Source: Blepharisma stoltei (taxonomy: Eukaryota; Ciliophora; Heterotrichea; Heterotrichida; Blepharismidae). Taken from it: DNA of 64,000 nt. The stretch lies in contig CAJZBQ010000027.1 of the NCBI GenBank assembly GCA_914767885.1, positions 496,001 to 560,000 on the forward strand, in the 5' to 3' direction. Below, piece by piece: positions 12,394-23,778 of this stretch. Within the stretch, counting starts at the first letter, position 1; every line of letters begins with the position of its first letter. The notes under the pieces were generated by a model that was given only the letters and a program-made list of their open reading frames with translations, was not told the origin of the DNA and did no database searches. The position numbers and the translations under genes were made by a program.

Positions 12394-12866
12394 ATTTTTT
12401 TATGAAGGATTAATTCAAAATATTAATCGATTCAATGTAAAACCGTTTAAATAATATTCTACTTGCATTGTTTTCTATTAAATTAGGTTATATCAAACTT
12501 TATGAAAAATTATTTACCGATATATTGCTTAAAGGAGGTGGAGTAAAGAAAAAAAGCCAGTAAAGCTGAATATCATATAATAATGTTATAAAATTCAATT
12601 AGAATTGAAAGAAGAGATTGATTTAGATTATAATAAGTTAAATAATAATTATAATAGTTAGTGATGCAGCTATAATTTTTGCTGAGAATGACAATAAGAG
12701 AAGCAATTTTTTTAAATTATTAAGTCGTTATGATTTTTATAATTCTCCATTTAAATTTGAGCAATTTATTTTTTGGGGTATAATTTAAGTCTAATAGATT
12801 ACTCTTCAAGCCCCGCTCCCTGATTACCTCAAGTTGGACCAACTGCTCTCATTAACGGTAGATGAT

Positions 12867-13490
12867 TAGATTAGATTAGATTAGATTAGATTAACGCTAG
12901 GTATTTAAGGTCCCCACTACGTCCGAGGAAGCATTCTACGGTTTCCCGTATGGTGGCAGAGCGTTCACCAAGCCCGGGCCGAAACCCCCGGTTTCTCGGT
13001 AGAGGCAATGTCAAGGGCCGTCTCATACCGGCTTTGCTGACCGCCTCCATTTCCAACTTGGATCGTCGCCTAAGTTTACGCCAACACTGCTGCGTCGTCC
13101 GCCAGATCTGCCCATTGAAGGGACCTTTTTAAACTAGAGAGACCCCCGTTTAGTTGTGTCTAAATCGCCTTTCCCTCTTTTCCGGTCATCCCGAGAAAGA
13201 ACTCAACAGCTTTCGCCATTCGGGGCGAGCCACAAAAGCAGCTTAGGCAGGTAAGTCGCCCTGCCTCATTTCGGGCACTCACTGGGCTGAGCGCTGCTGG
13301 CAAAAAGAAGTCACGAGTAACTACCCATGGGTCTGGTCACAAAAACAGCGGCTTTTGCACTTAGGCCTCTCGCGCTTCGAGGTCCCAGACGTTGTTGGGC
13401 TAACTCCTGGCTCCAAAAACCATGCCCGGATATACATGGGTAACCACCACTGAGAGGGTGGGTCGGTCGCCGTCCGCCATTTTATGTATA
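12867..13490 (-). mobile_element. GC-rich retroposon with 14-bp target-site duplication
   Basis: TAACGGTAGATGAT occurs perfectly at 12853-12866 and 13491-13504. Between the copies lies a block far richer in GC than its surroundings. Its left end is a run of TAGAT units, read as AATCT repeats on the minus strand, which fits a 3' tail. Tail plus duplication indicate target-primed insertion of a SINE or 5'-truncated LINE in minus orientation. I see no intact reverse transcriptase frame in it. The short open frame at 12950-13132 on the other strand is probably incidental. Confidence 0.65.
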
Positions 13491-13994
13491 TAACGGTAGA
13501 TGATAAAAGTCTAACAGCCGGCGTGTCTCTGTCACAAGTCTCTTAGGACCTCTCTTTTTACACCAACCTCAGTATAGAATGCTTCTTTTCAAACAGACAA
13601 CCTCAAGAAGTCGTGCAATTAAAATACCATTTAAGGAAAGTTAAAAATTTTATAAATTAATTTTTCATGAAAAATTTAGCAAATTTGTAAATTCTATCAA
13701 AAAAATTGATCCCTTTTTAAATTTTTAAACAGAATTTTGGTCAAATTCAAGCGAAGAAATAAAGAAATTATTTAAACTTTTCAAATAATATAAAAAGAAT
13801 AGAGTATTTTTTTCTCACTGTTTTGGAAATGAAATATTTTTAATATCACCTATTTTTATAGAGTTTAATTCAGTTATTTATACTTAATTTAAGGGATTGA
13901 TGTTTTTCTGATCAAATCCTTATCCTGCAAACTATAATTGAAAGCAGTCATTGCAGAATAAGACACCTAATACGCATCTTTGGATATTAAAAGG

Positions 13995-14560
13995 CCTTAT
14001 AATTTGTAGATAGAAACATACTCCTTGAGACATTGGTTGATAGAGGATTAGACAGTGAGCTGGTTGCGTTCGTTGCTGCGTTTATAAAGGGCGAAGAGAG
14101 CTTGATGATATAGATGGCATTTTTATGGACGAATAAGAATGAATAGAATATTAAGGCAATAAAGAAGTTAAAGACAATAAAGGAAAGATTAAGAATATAT
14201 ATGCATGGGCGAATGGCGCAAAAAAATTAATCAAGATATACAAAAAAGGACAAGGCTATTACAGCAGTTAATTAATGCGAAGCAAAGTCTCTATATGATA
14301 TTGAATTCATATTTAATCAGAGAAATTGGACACATTTACAGGCTTAGAGTAGGGTTCAATTTGACTGCATAATCTCAGAAATTGGGCATCTAAATCTATC
14401 AGAAAGACGCACGGCCTGTGAATGGAGGTTGAAGATGAGATGCATCTCGCTGATAAACGCTGGGTGATGAAGGATTTAGGGTGAATTTATGAGAGGATCT
14501 GAAAAACTTGGAAGTTAGAGGGAAAATTTAGGATCTACAAAATTTTACTTTATACAGGGA
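13995..14560 (+). pseudogene. Decayed non-LTR reverse transcriptase fragment
   Basis: From about 14003 one frame reads VDRNILLETLVDRGLDSELV and then AFVAAFIKGEESLMI before a stop. This resembles the segment of non-LTR reverse transcriptases after the first catalytic Asp. Further on, in shifting frames, are LRVGFNLTA-like and VEDEMHLADK-like pieces (about 14345-14470), resembling the Cys/His tail of such elements. Stops and frameshifts are frequent. The assignment rests on short motif resemblance only. Confidence 0.4.
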
Positions 14561-14704
14561 GATTTAGAGGTGACTGAAAGTTGAGCATAGAGATAAAAAA
14601 GAAGAAATTGATAATTTAATAAAAGATTCAATTTATGCAGTTATGAATATTAAAGAGAGAAATGCTGAAATTTAGCTTTAAATTTGCATCATCATAATAG
14701 TTAA

Positions 14705-14998
14705 TTTTTTGGACAAAAACGCACCCTCAATGAGCGAACAAATTTTTTATTAAAAAATTTTTGATATATAAGCGATAATTAGATAATGAAATCTCTAGCT
14801 AATTAAAAAAATTGCATTTTTAAAACATAAATTTTTACATATTAAATTAAACTTGCTTTACAATTTTTACGAATTGGAATATTTTCAAATTTTTTAAAAA
14901 AAACATTTACTATAAAATTCATGTGCAACTTTTAAAAAAAATAAATTAATTAACCTTGTAAACGCACAAAATTTTTTGTTCGCTCACGGAGGGGGGTT
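14705..14998. mobile_element. MITE family 1, left-truncated, intergenic
   Basis: It contains the subterminal CACCCTCAATGAGCGAAC motif, the AT-rich core and a right portion ending TTCGCTCACGGAGGGGGG. The outer end on the left, and the final GAGTTAG on the right, are missing, so it may not be excised as a unit. Confidence 0.7.
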
Positions 14999-15089
14999 AA
15001 TTTAAAATGGAAATAATAGAGAAAACCAAAATAAATTTTAATATTGAATTGCTTTAAATATAAGCTTAATGTTAACTTCTTATAATCAA

Positions 15090-15353
15090 TTATGCTAAAA
15101 CCTGGGGCTTTGTATTTATATATTTTAAAATGGATTCTGTTAGCAAATCTACCTTAATAAAGCTGCCCCCCTCACTAGCCTCAAGCCCAAGCAAATCAAG
15201 CTTTTCTTTCTCTACTCCAAAGCCCTTTATACACAACTCATATTCAGATCTCAAGAACATTTGAGCTCCAACTGCCATTAAGAAGGACAAGATGGACTTT
15301 TTATCCTGTTTTTTCATATCAACCTTTATACCCCTGGGCAATATAATGCCCAT
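15090..15353 (-). CDS. Small protein of unknown function (87 aa)
   Basis: The frame is open from an ATG at 15351-15353 to TAA at 15090-15092. It is amphipathic and mixed in charge, without a signal peptide or membrane segment. I recognise no domain. It is divergent from the SUN gene, and the 213 bp between their start codons contain a foldback element. A coding role is plausible from composition, but a chance open frame is possible because only TAA and TAG are stops here. The open frame continues upstream to the edge of the foldback, so the start could be further up in the rearranged genome. Confidence 0.45.
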   Translation of the reverse strand: MGIILPRGIKVDMKKQDKKSILSFLMAVGAQMFLRSEYELCIKGFGVEKEKLDLLGLEASEGGSFIKVDLLTESILKYINTKPQVLA

Positions 15354-15379
15354 CCCATTATGTAGTTGGTTTGGGAAAT

Positions 15380-15541
15380 AACAGTTGCCAAGTCAACTCT
15401 GCCAGTTGACTAACGAAGTATTAGCTTTTTACTTACCAACTGATAGAGTTGACTTGGCAACTGATTTTGGCGGGGAAACTCCACCAGTTGAGCTGGTATT
15501 GTACATCCAGAACGATCCAAAAATAGCCCTGGGCTATATCC
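15380..15541. repeat. Foldback element upstream of the SUN gene
   Basis: CAGTTGCCAAGTCAACTCT (15382-15400) is exactly mirrored by its complement at 15445-15463, with further imperfect pairing outside. GC content is higher than in neighbouring DNA and TA dinucleotides flank it, as in the foldback IESs inside the copine and RCC1 genes. No reading frame tests excision here. Confidence 0.55.
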
Positions 15542-15565
15542 TTTTTCTTAGGTAGTCTTTCTTCT

Positions 15566-16180
15566 ATGATTTTTGTTCACTGATTTATTGCAGACACCCC
15601 TTCACTAATTCCTCCTGTAAGAGAAGTCCTTCAGCCCATCATTATAAAAGAGATCCAAGAAGACTCTTTAGACACATATATTAATTATGCAAGTATTTCA
15701 AATAAAGCAGAGATTATTTCAGAGTTCTCTACAGCTGAATATCATGGCGCTTTATCCTGGTTTTCTAATAATCGAAGAGAATCTGCATTATCTGATGACA
15801 ACTCTTTAGGAAATTGTTGGGCTTTTGCAGGAAACCAAGGACAATTAGCTATTCAGCTCGGATATGAAATATACCCCGAGCAATTTTTTATGAGGCATGT
15901 TAATGTAAAAGCTATATAGATTGTGGATTATGTGACAGCACCAAAACAGTTTAAAGTGTGATCTACAGAAACTTCAACTGAAAGTAATAAGTGCTCTTTA
16001 TTAGGAATTTATAGCTTTGATTTAAGGATTAAAGGTGAAAAAAGAAAAGCCTGAGAATTATTTAAATGTAAAAATAGCTGTGATATTGCAATCAGCGGAA
16101 TTCTTCTAGAAATTGATTCAAATTATGGTGGAAATAATACATGCGTTTATCAATTTGGCTTACATGGAAGGCCAAAATAA
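15566..16180 (+). CDS. SUN-domain protein (199 aa)
   Basis: ATG at 15566, TAA at 16178-16180. A 15-nt intron at 15905-15919 (GTAAAAGCTATATAG) restores the frame between RHVN and IVDYVTAPKQF, giving 200 codons. SUN hallmarks are GNCWAFAGNQGQLAIQLG, the strand ending in FMRHVN, and the tail with KVWSTETS and a final YQFGLHGRP. SUN proteins span the inner nuclear membrane or act in ER/secretory roles. Here only a short hydrophobic start (MIFVHWFIA) precedes the domain, so this may be a short, secreted-type or N-terminally incomplete form; an exon upstream of the foldback element cannot be excluded. TGA is Trp at two places. Confidence 0.82.
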
Positions 16181-16502
16181 GCCGTTTAATAAGATGTTTA
16201 TATATAATCATATATAATAAATGATTTAATATATATTTTCAGTATATTAATATCATTTGAGAGAAGTGCTGAAATTATTAATAATAATTTATATTGATAT
16301 AAACGCCTTCATAATTAAGATATGGCATCATCCAAAGTTTTCTGAGCTCTCCAACTTAGGTCGGCCAGGCACTCTAAAGGTCCCAGCATTCATTTTTTAT
16401 TTGCACACTTCCAGAAATCGCCCTTCCTTTGGGATAGGAATCCAGCTCTGAGCATCGCTGGGCGTGATGCTGCATTTACGGGATAAATTTGCTGTTGAAG
16501 AT

Positions 16503-16797
16503 TAAACTGGAACAAAATATAGGTCAAATTTCCATTTTTTAGGTATTTCAACCTTATCTTTAATTGGACAAGATGCTTTTTAAATCAGAAACTTTTTAAG
16601 TAAAAATATTAATTTTTATAATTTTTTTTTAACCTAATTTAATGAATAAAGTGCAAAAATAATCGATTAATTTATGTATTAATCCTTTATACATAATAAA
16701 TTAAAATTCCAAAAAAATTCCTCAAATTATATTATTTAATTTTTAAAAATTTTTAACCCGCCATTAAAATAGAACTTAATTTTTTGTTTCAGTTTAA
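16503..16797. mobile_element. Third-family element, intergenic
   Basis: The left end TTAAACTGGAACAAAATATAGG-like and right end (complement TTTTAAACTGAAACAAAAAA) are inverted and similar to the outer ends of the 3.1-kb IES. The core is AT-rich. The rest of 16181-17109 holds a GC-richer stretch at about 16345-16480 of unknown origin and no gene I can support. Confidence 0.5.
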
Positions 16798-17109
16798 AAT
16801 TGGAGTCATAATCAAAATTTTACAAAAGAGGAATTTCTATTCAGGAGAACAAAAGCAGAAGAATCGCCGCATAAGGATTCAAATGTCAGATGATAATTTT
16901 GCTTGATAATTAAAATAGGATGGATCAGCAGCAAGAGCCCCGTGAGTGACTTCTTAGCGAGATCCTGATAAGCTGCATGAATAAAGACGTTAAACTTTAA
17001 GGTTAAATTAATTGATTATTATAAATCCTTCTTTGGTAGATGGCATTGCTCTGAATTGGTATATCTAATACTTTCAATGTGTTTCTTAATATTTTAAAAA
17101 TTAGAAATA

Positions 17110-18713
17110 ATGAAAAAGAATGGATTTCAAAGACCATTTCACACTTTGCAAATTATTGCTTGAGCTCTTATAGGATCAATAACTGTTCTATTCTATGTGT
17201 TTGTTATACCGGTTTTTCCAAATGAGTTACAGATAATGATAGGGATAATTTTTTCAGCTTTTTTTCTTTTAACTTTGATATTGGGATTTTTATGCACTTT
17301 TATCGATCCTACTGATCCAGCTATACATGAAGAGCTTATTGCAAAAAAAGAAATGTAAAAACTACTCAGGAAAGATTTTGATTTAAAAAAGTATACCTTT
17401 TCGGATAATAATCTATACTATTAAATTTAATATCTCTCCATATAATACCTTAAAAAATCCCAATCCATAGTGAATATCCTAAAATCTGTCAAATGTGTAA
17501 AGCACATGTGCATGCAGATAGCAAACATTGCAGAGAGTGTGAAAGATGTGTGGATCACTTTGACCACCATTGCAAGTGACTTAATAATTGCATTGGAAGA
17601 AGAAACTATAAATTATTTGTTAAATTAATATGAAGTTTGGAAGTTTTGGTTTCAATCATCACTATATGTGGATCTGCTGCATTCAACGAAATTTTAAATG
17701 GGCAAGCATTTAAAGAACGGTTGGAGGAAAATTTAAACATTACTGGAGATGGGATATATTGCTACCTTGTTGCTGTTTGCTTTATGGTGGTTGTTAGCGG
17801 CTTAGTGGCTATCGCAAATGCACAATTGATTGGATTTCACACATGATTGATGCTAAAAAAATTGACGACTTATGAATATATTTTGAGTAAAAGGAAGGCT
17901 AAAAAATATGAAGTGGTAGAAGTTACAGTGAATAATAGTAAAGTAGTTATGGAAGAAATTCCTTTAGAAGAAATTTTTGAGCCATATATTGATAATCCTG
18001 AATATGCAGAATCAAAGCCAATAAGAAATATAAGAAATTCTTCAGGAACGGTCGTTCCTGTAAATTGGAACGAGTTACAAAAATTCACAAATTCAAATTT
18101 TACCCTTCAAAATCCGGCTGATAATGAAAATGAAGTTGAAAAAGAAATGAAAGTTGCAAAAGAAGAAAATGCACAAGAAGACCCTTCGATGGAGAATGAA
18201 AACTCTTGCAGATTAAGTTAAGTTAAGTTGTGTTATGCTATAAATGGTCTGGCCATAAGAGCATAAAGTACAAAACTTGCCTTGTCCGGGCTCCTAAAAT
18301 AGTTCAAACACGAAAATAAAAGGCTGCCCTTTATGATTTCTAACTAAACCACCTGTCCAAGGTATTAACTCGCTAATACAGAGCCACAATCTAGTCCAAT
18401 GGTCCCGATAAGTAAAACCATTTGCTAGGTAAAATCTGTTTTACCTATCTAGTAAGGACATGAAAACCTTAGGGAAAAAATCAGATCTTCCTGTTTCAGC
18501 AGGCATCCCTTTGAGATAGTCTGCTCTCTAGAGGCACTTTCACTATCCATCGCGCTAGCCTACCTACTCCATCAGGAGGTGAGCCTTTAAGTCTTTATTA
18601 TTCCGTCAACATCACCATTTTAATTCTATCCTTGCATATTAGGAATTGAAGAAAAATCAAAAGAAAACTTAAATGACACTACTGCAATAGAAAATTCTGG
18701 TATTTCAGCTTAA
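17110..18713 (+). CDS. DHHC palmitoyltransferase (about 367 aa)
   Basis: ATG at 17110, TAA at 18711-18713. One 15-nt intron (17355-17369) and two IESs (about 17416-17474; 18214-18639) are removed to give 1104 nt. Two membrane segments (about residues 12-65) are followed by the cysteine-rich domain: CQMCKAHVHADSKHCRECER, then [20 protein letters not shown], where the W is TGA. A second pair of membrane segments and a TTxE-like motif (LTTYEYIL) follow, then an acidic tail. The enzyme attaches palmitate to cysteines of membrane-proximal proteins through the DHHC Cys. The last 24 codons lie beyond the second IES, so without excision the protein ends at a premature TAA. Confidence 0.9.
17416..17474. 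mobile_element. Short IES (about 59 bp) in DHHC gene
   Basis: The frame closes with TAA at about 17421 and reopens at CCTAAAATCTGTC. Joining TA 17416 to TA 17475 gives NNLYPKICQMCKAHV, the expected approach to the Cys-rich domain. TA 17419 is an equally in-frame left end (56 bp). Both sizes fall in the short IES class. Confidence 0.7.
18214..18639. mobile_element. IES (426 bp) near the 3' end of the DHHC gene
   Basis: TA-bounded; excision joins SCRL to GIEEKSKEN in frame and ends at TAA 18711. The content is GC-richer than the flanks, is non-coding, and lacks the family 1 ends. Confidence 0.75.
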
Positions 18714-18755
18714 TTGTGTTTATATATTATTGATTAAAACTTGTCTTAGATTAAT

Positions 18756-21700
18756 TTATTGGTTTTTATGCGCTTTAATGAGATTTTGGATATCTTCTAA
18801 AGCTCTGAGTCTCGAGGTCACTGCTTGATTTTTATCTTCATTTGTTTTAAGCCCTATTAAATCTTTTTTCTGCTGTTCAATTAAATTTTTCAAATGTGTT
18901 TCTGTTTCTGCTACATATGATTCAAGATCGTTAAGTTGCTCTTTTAGCTCACAGCATTTATCTTTGTATTTCATTTTGGCAGCTTCTGAAGATCTCAGTT
19001 CTTTCATTATTTCTTGTTCTCTTACTTCCCCGTGAGCAAACAAATTTTTTTTGTCCGCTCACGGAGGGGTTAATTTTTTTGAAATTTAAAAATCGTTCGC
19101 AAAAATTAGAAGGCAAATATTTAGTTTATTTGTAAAATTTAGGTTTTAAAATGCAAGTTGTTTAAAATTAAACAGAATTAGCTAGAGATTTCATCATAAT
19201 AATTAACTTTTCATAAAAAAATTTTTGTTCGCTCATGGAGGTTTAATTTTTTGGCAAAAAATAGGGATTTTTCCAATGTTTTTGTTCTCTCACAGAGGGA
19301 GGGTTAGCAATAGAACTTTATTTTGCTCTTTAAGTTTTATAAGTTCTTGCTCAATCATATTTACTTGGTTTTCGACAATAGATAGTTCATGCACTTGACC
19401 ATTTCTATATGCTTCTAATTCCGCCAAAATGTTATCCCTTTCTTGCATTAGCCCATTTTTTTCACTATTCAGCTTGTTGTCACTGTCATTTATTTTTTCC
19501 ATAAGTTCTTGGTTAACCTGTTTCAATTGCTTAATTTTTTTACTTTTCTTCTTTATTTCTCCTTCTAAAAATTCTAAATCCTGCTTTGAGCCCATATTTC
19601 CTAATGCGTTTTCCTGTTTAGACAGCTTTTGAGATGTTTCTTCTAGCACTTTATTTAAATGCTCAACTTCTTGCTGAATTGCTCTTTTTTCCTCTTCATT
19701 AATTTGATTATCTTGATTTAATTTCTCATTTTCTTCGTTTAAATCTGATAAGCTAAATCTTAACTCTTCAGCTTCTTTTTTAAGTAGTAAAATTTCATCT
19801 TTTTCCATGTCCATCAGCTTTTGCATTTCTTTTAATTTGTTTCTGAGGCTTTTATTTTTCATTTTCCTGGTTTCTGCTTCTTGCCTGGCTGCAAGCCAGT
19901 TTGTTTCCAATTCTTCGCTTCTTATACGTAAAATTTCATATTTCCCTTCAAGTCCATTATTATTTCCTAGTAGCTCGCTAACTCTATTTCTCATAGCAAT
20001 ATTTTCTTCCTCATATTTTTTCCTATCTTTTGCTTCAACTCCTGCTTTAAAGCTTGCTTCATTAAGCGCGCCTTGCAAGTTCTGCACTTGTTTTTCCAAC
20101 TCTGATATATTTTTCTTTTTTTCCTTCAACTGTTTTTTTCATTCTGAATTAGTCAGGCTTGGACTTTCACCCGGAACAGGAGAATATCTATAAGCTTCAT
20201 TTGCTTGCTTTTCTTTTTCTCTATGTAATATTTACAATAAAGCATGGAGCTGAGAAACTTGTGAATTATGAATTTCTCTTTCCTTTAGAAGCTGCTTTTC
20301 TAGCTCTTTTATCCTTGAGTCTGCTATATCTGGGGTAGGGCTTTTTGAATGGGGATTTGTAGGTGGTTTTGCACTTCCTGTTTGTTGCAATCTTAATGCG
20401 TACTCCTGCACTTTTGCATAGAGCTCAGCGGATTTTACTTGCCCTTCTATTAATCGTTCTGCTTGATCACTAATTAAATTTTCTTGGTCTCTGAGAACTC
20501 TTTGAAGCTCCGTAATTTTTAAGCTGTCGTTCGCAATTTTTATGTCTCTTTCTTTTATTTGAATGCTCATTTCATCAATCTTTTTTAAGTGCAAATTCAG
20601 CTGGGCTTGGCTATTTTGCAATTTGCTTCGTAAAATGTCGTTTTCTTCTCTAAGCTCATTAGGAAAATTTCTATCAGTAAAACACTCTCTTGTAGCTTCG
20701 TGAGAAGATTGGGGCCTTATCGGTGGGCTTTCTCTCATATGAAGTGAAGATTCATTCGTATGAATTCTACTCGGTAGTCCGGGCGATCTATCACTTAGTT
20801 TATTTCGTAAGCTTGCTAATTCATTTTTTATAGATTCGCATTCTCCAAAGTAAGTTGAAGCCATATCTTTAGAAACTGAACTTAGCTGCTGCTGAATTTG
20901 GTTGATAATGATTTCTTTATCGCTAAGCCAATCAAGTGAAGGCTCTTGAGAATCAACACGAAAATCCTTTATTTCTTGCTTGATCCTTTTGATTTCATCA
21001 ATTAATGGAATTTCTGATTCTCTAGATGGGATTCCTTTTATTCTTGACACATATTTTAAAGCTGCCATAGTATGTTTTGCTAAAGAAGGGTTTGTAGTTA
21101 TATTGCAGCATAAAAGTGTTTGGCTTTCAATATACTTTTTTAAGCTTAAAATTAATGAATTTTCTCTTCATATATTTTCATCACTGGTCAATACTTTTGA
21201 GAGAGCGTTAAAAGTCTTTGCAATATTTTTTTTCTCGTCCTGAGATAAGCAGTTTTCCTTAAAAACCTTTTGATCGTTTGAAGCATTTTCTGATGCAGCT
21301 AAATCAACAAAGGCGATACTTCCTATTTCTTTGTTGGCTTGAACTTCATAAAGTGTTAAAAATACAGCAAAATGAGACTTTGTTTTTAATTTTGGGTCAG
21401 GTTTCAATAAAACTTTCCTTACTTGTAAAGCGTGGTGAAGATGTGAAAATAAATCATTGGCTCTTCTTATAGGATGCTCTGTTAAATTTTCAATTCTTGG
21501 TATGCTGCCATTTATTGCCCTTGGCTTGATTAAAGACTGTTTTTTTTAATATCTAGCATATTTAAGGAATTATTATTTTGTAGAAACTAGTACTCTAGTT
21601 TCATAATCAGTGGATAAAGCTGATGATTTCATATACAACACTTAAGCCTCTGCTATTATAGACCATCAGATCACTTATAACGTCATTGTAAAACTGTGTA

Positions 21701-22080
21701 ACACTTGCTCGCACTTCTAGATCTCGCCCATGGCTTCTTTCTCTTTCTATCATAGAAAGAATTCTTTCTGTGCACCGGACTAAAACTCCGCGATTTTTTC
21801 CTTCACTTCCTCTCAATGTATAGCTTTTTCCAGAGCTGAATAGTAATTACTCAGAAGTTCCAAATAAAATTACGCAGGAATTTTTCCCTTTGAATAAATC
21901 TTTTGTGAAATTCTCTACTTCATTGTCATAGATTTCTGCTTGAGAGGAAATGTCAGAGTATAGTGTATCAAATGTAAAATTTTGATTTCTGTATGTCAGG
22001 GTTATTGATTCGACATTAATTGGATTTTCTTCATGTAACGGAGGCCGAATTCTGCAGATTACTTTGAGAGATTTGGACAT
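18756..22080 (-). CDS. Kinesin-like protein with coiled-coil tail (979 aa)
   Basis: ATG at 22078-22080, TAA at 18756. Two 15-nt introns (21836-21850, 20221-20235) and two IESs (21531-21603, 19023-19304) leave exactly 980 codons. The motor domain (about residues 1-320) starts VICRIRPP. Its P-loop GTSDSGKS is created only by splicing at 21836-21850. The switch I equivalent is TKSHFAVF (consensus SSRSH) and switch II is VDLAASE. The motor is divergent, so nucleotide chemistry may be altered but the core residues are present. After the neck come about 640 residues of heptad-rich coiled coil with a Pro/Ser hinge. A dimeric microtubule motor is likely; the class cannot be assigned from motifs alone. 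Confidence 0.88.
19023..19304. mobile_element. IES, MITE family 1, in kinesin tail
   Basis: 282 bp, TA-bounded. The left end is TTACTTCCCCGTGAGCAAAC and the right end GAGGGAGGGTTAG; the double motif is at the left. Excision joins QNKVLL to LREQEIMKEL in frame, within a continuous coiled coil. Confidence 0.87.
21531..21603. mobile_element. Short IES (73 bp) in kinesin motor
   Basis: Stops in the frame after HWLWN and before KPRAINGS are removed by joining TA 21604 to TA 21531, giving SFIHWLIKPRAINGS. The 73-bp length is confirmed because the whole gene is then divisible by three. Confidence 0.78.
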
Positions 22081-22160
22081 TTAAATCAATATTTATTCGA
22101 AATCCAGTTTATTCAAAATTTTTAATTTCCCACACAATTTTATAATAAAAATTTTAATTA

Positions 22161-22658
22161 TTATATTTTTTGCTTTTTAATTCTTCCTTTCAGCTCGTAA
22201 AGTTGCTTTAATTTTGTCAAAGGATCTCCTTGAAATGACAATATCTGAGAGAGCAGCGAAATTTTAGGAATTTGCAGTTGTCTTATATCAGTTGGCTGTA
22301 ACCCAAACTGTTCGCGGTTAAATTCTCTAAGCCTTTCCAGTTCTTCTGGGTCGGGATTTTTCCCGGTATTAACGATGCAATTGCTTTTTCTTTTGACACC
22401 GGTTTTATTTTGGTTATGTTTTGCAACTTTGTCTATATCAAGGTGAAGATGTAAATATTCCGCCAAACTTTGTTGACCAAGAAGCCTTTGGGTTTGGCTC
22501 GAAAGTTGGCTTGGAGTTTTACCAGGCAAGCAGCCGCTTTGCATTATTTTTCTTCATCTACCAATTCCAAATTTCATTAAAGCTACCTTTAAAACTTCAA
22601 CCTCATCTGGTCTCCATCCTGGCGCTAAAGTGGCATTTTTAAGACTTTGGCTGTTCAT
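22161..22658 (-). CDS. SANT/Myb-like protein (165 aa)
   Basis: ATG at 22656-22658; single exon to 22161. The N-terminal ~60 residues form a SANT/Myb-type helix-turn-helix: GWRPDEVEVLKVALMKFG, then GRWRKIM (W from TGA) and a GKTPSQL helix with QRLLGQQS. The remainder has a basic patch (KRKSN) and a C-terminal helix ending in KKQKI. SANT domains bind DNA or histone tails, so a nuclear role is inferred. It sits 80 bp upstream of the kinesin on the same strand. Confidence 0.72.
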
Positions 22659-22698
22659 ATTTTGATATTAATATATAAATATTAAAATTAAAAATTTA

Positions 22699-23619
22699 TT
22701 ATTCCTCAACTATTTTCAATGACTGAGTCATTGTTTCTCTTTCTGGCCTCCCTTCAGTTTTATATTTACATATTATTTTTGCAATTTCTTTTCTAACCTG
22801 CCTAGTAAGGCCATAGATAACTGCATTTAAAAATCCATTTATACAGATTCCAATGCCCGAAAGCAAAACCAATTCAAATGGAGCATATCCTTCATCAGAG
22901 AAAGAGAACAGTCTGAAGACTGAGACTGGGCCTTGGCAGACCATAAGAACCAAAGGATAAAGTCTAAGTTTCATAATTAAGACCCTCCTTATGTTAGTAT
23001 GCTCATGAAAAGACCCTTCATTTTCTTGTAATTTTCTAATAATTTTCATATAAACTGCAAAGTTATATATGATGACTAGTCATAATGGTATATAAAATAA
23101 AGCCAATTTTAAACAGATAAGATATGTATGATATCCTTCATTGCCTTTATCATGAACAATTCAGCATCAGCCGTTAGATGGCCCATAAAAATCACCAATC
23201 CAAGGGATAATTGTAGCAATTAAAGGTATTCCAAATGAAAAAAGACAATATTTTAGATGATAGTTTTCAAAACTAGCGTTTTTAATAGCACTTGAATATA
23301 GAGTATGAGCAATCACTGATGTTCAAAGTACTTCAGATAACGTAAAATAAGTAATAGCTGCTCCTTGAATTCTACATCTTACAGAATTTCCTTTATCATA
23401 TGGAATCATGAAGCCTATATAATAATTACTTATTGATATAAAAACATCTACACTTGCCAAATAAAATACCAGCCGAAAAGCAAATACTCGAAGGCTTTTA
23501 AATGCTAAATATACAAAGCACACAAAAAGCGATCCAATTAGACTAAGAATTGAAGATACCAGAATAACATTGTAAATGACTTCTTGTTCGTGATCTGATA
23601 AATAGTTGTTCTTTGTCAT
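22699..23619 (-). CDS. cAMP-receptor-like seven-transmembrane protein (306 aa)
   Basis: A single exon from ATG at 23617-23619, with TGA as Trp at several places. Seven hydrophobic helices are visible. The first is IYNVILVSSILSLIGSLFVC; a conserved Cys follows before helix III (SVRCRIQGAAITYFTLSEVLW); a large loop contains IPWIGDFYGPSNGWCW; helix VII contains NGFLNAVIYG. The pattern matches the Dictyostelium cAR/class E GPCR family, found widely in ciliates. Ligand unknown. The short basic C-tail has Ser/Thr sites. Confidence 0.8.
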
Positions 23620-23778
23620 TTATATCATAATTTGTTTCTCCTATTTTATAATCCTTATTAATTTGTGCTTCATTAACTTTAAAGTTAATATAATAAATGT
23701 AGCCTAATTTTTAAATTAATTAGAAAATAGCGATTATATCAATTGCACATAATAAATATTTTTACAAAAAAATTAATT

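Noticed and set aside
12950-13132. 60-residue open frame in the GC-rich block
   Set aside because: It lies opposite the inferred retroposon orientation and has no protein-like pattern; stops are rare in GC-rich DNA.
12800-13610. GC-rich block as ribosomal RNA or another stable RNA
   Set aside because: No conserved rRNA core sequence is recognisable, and a 14-bp direct duplication with a pentanucleotide tail explains it better as a retroposon.
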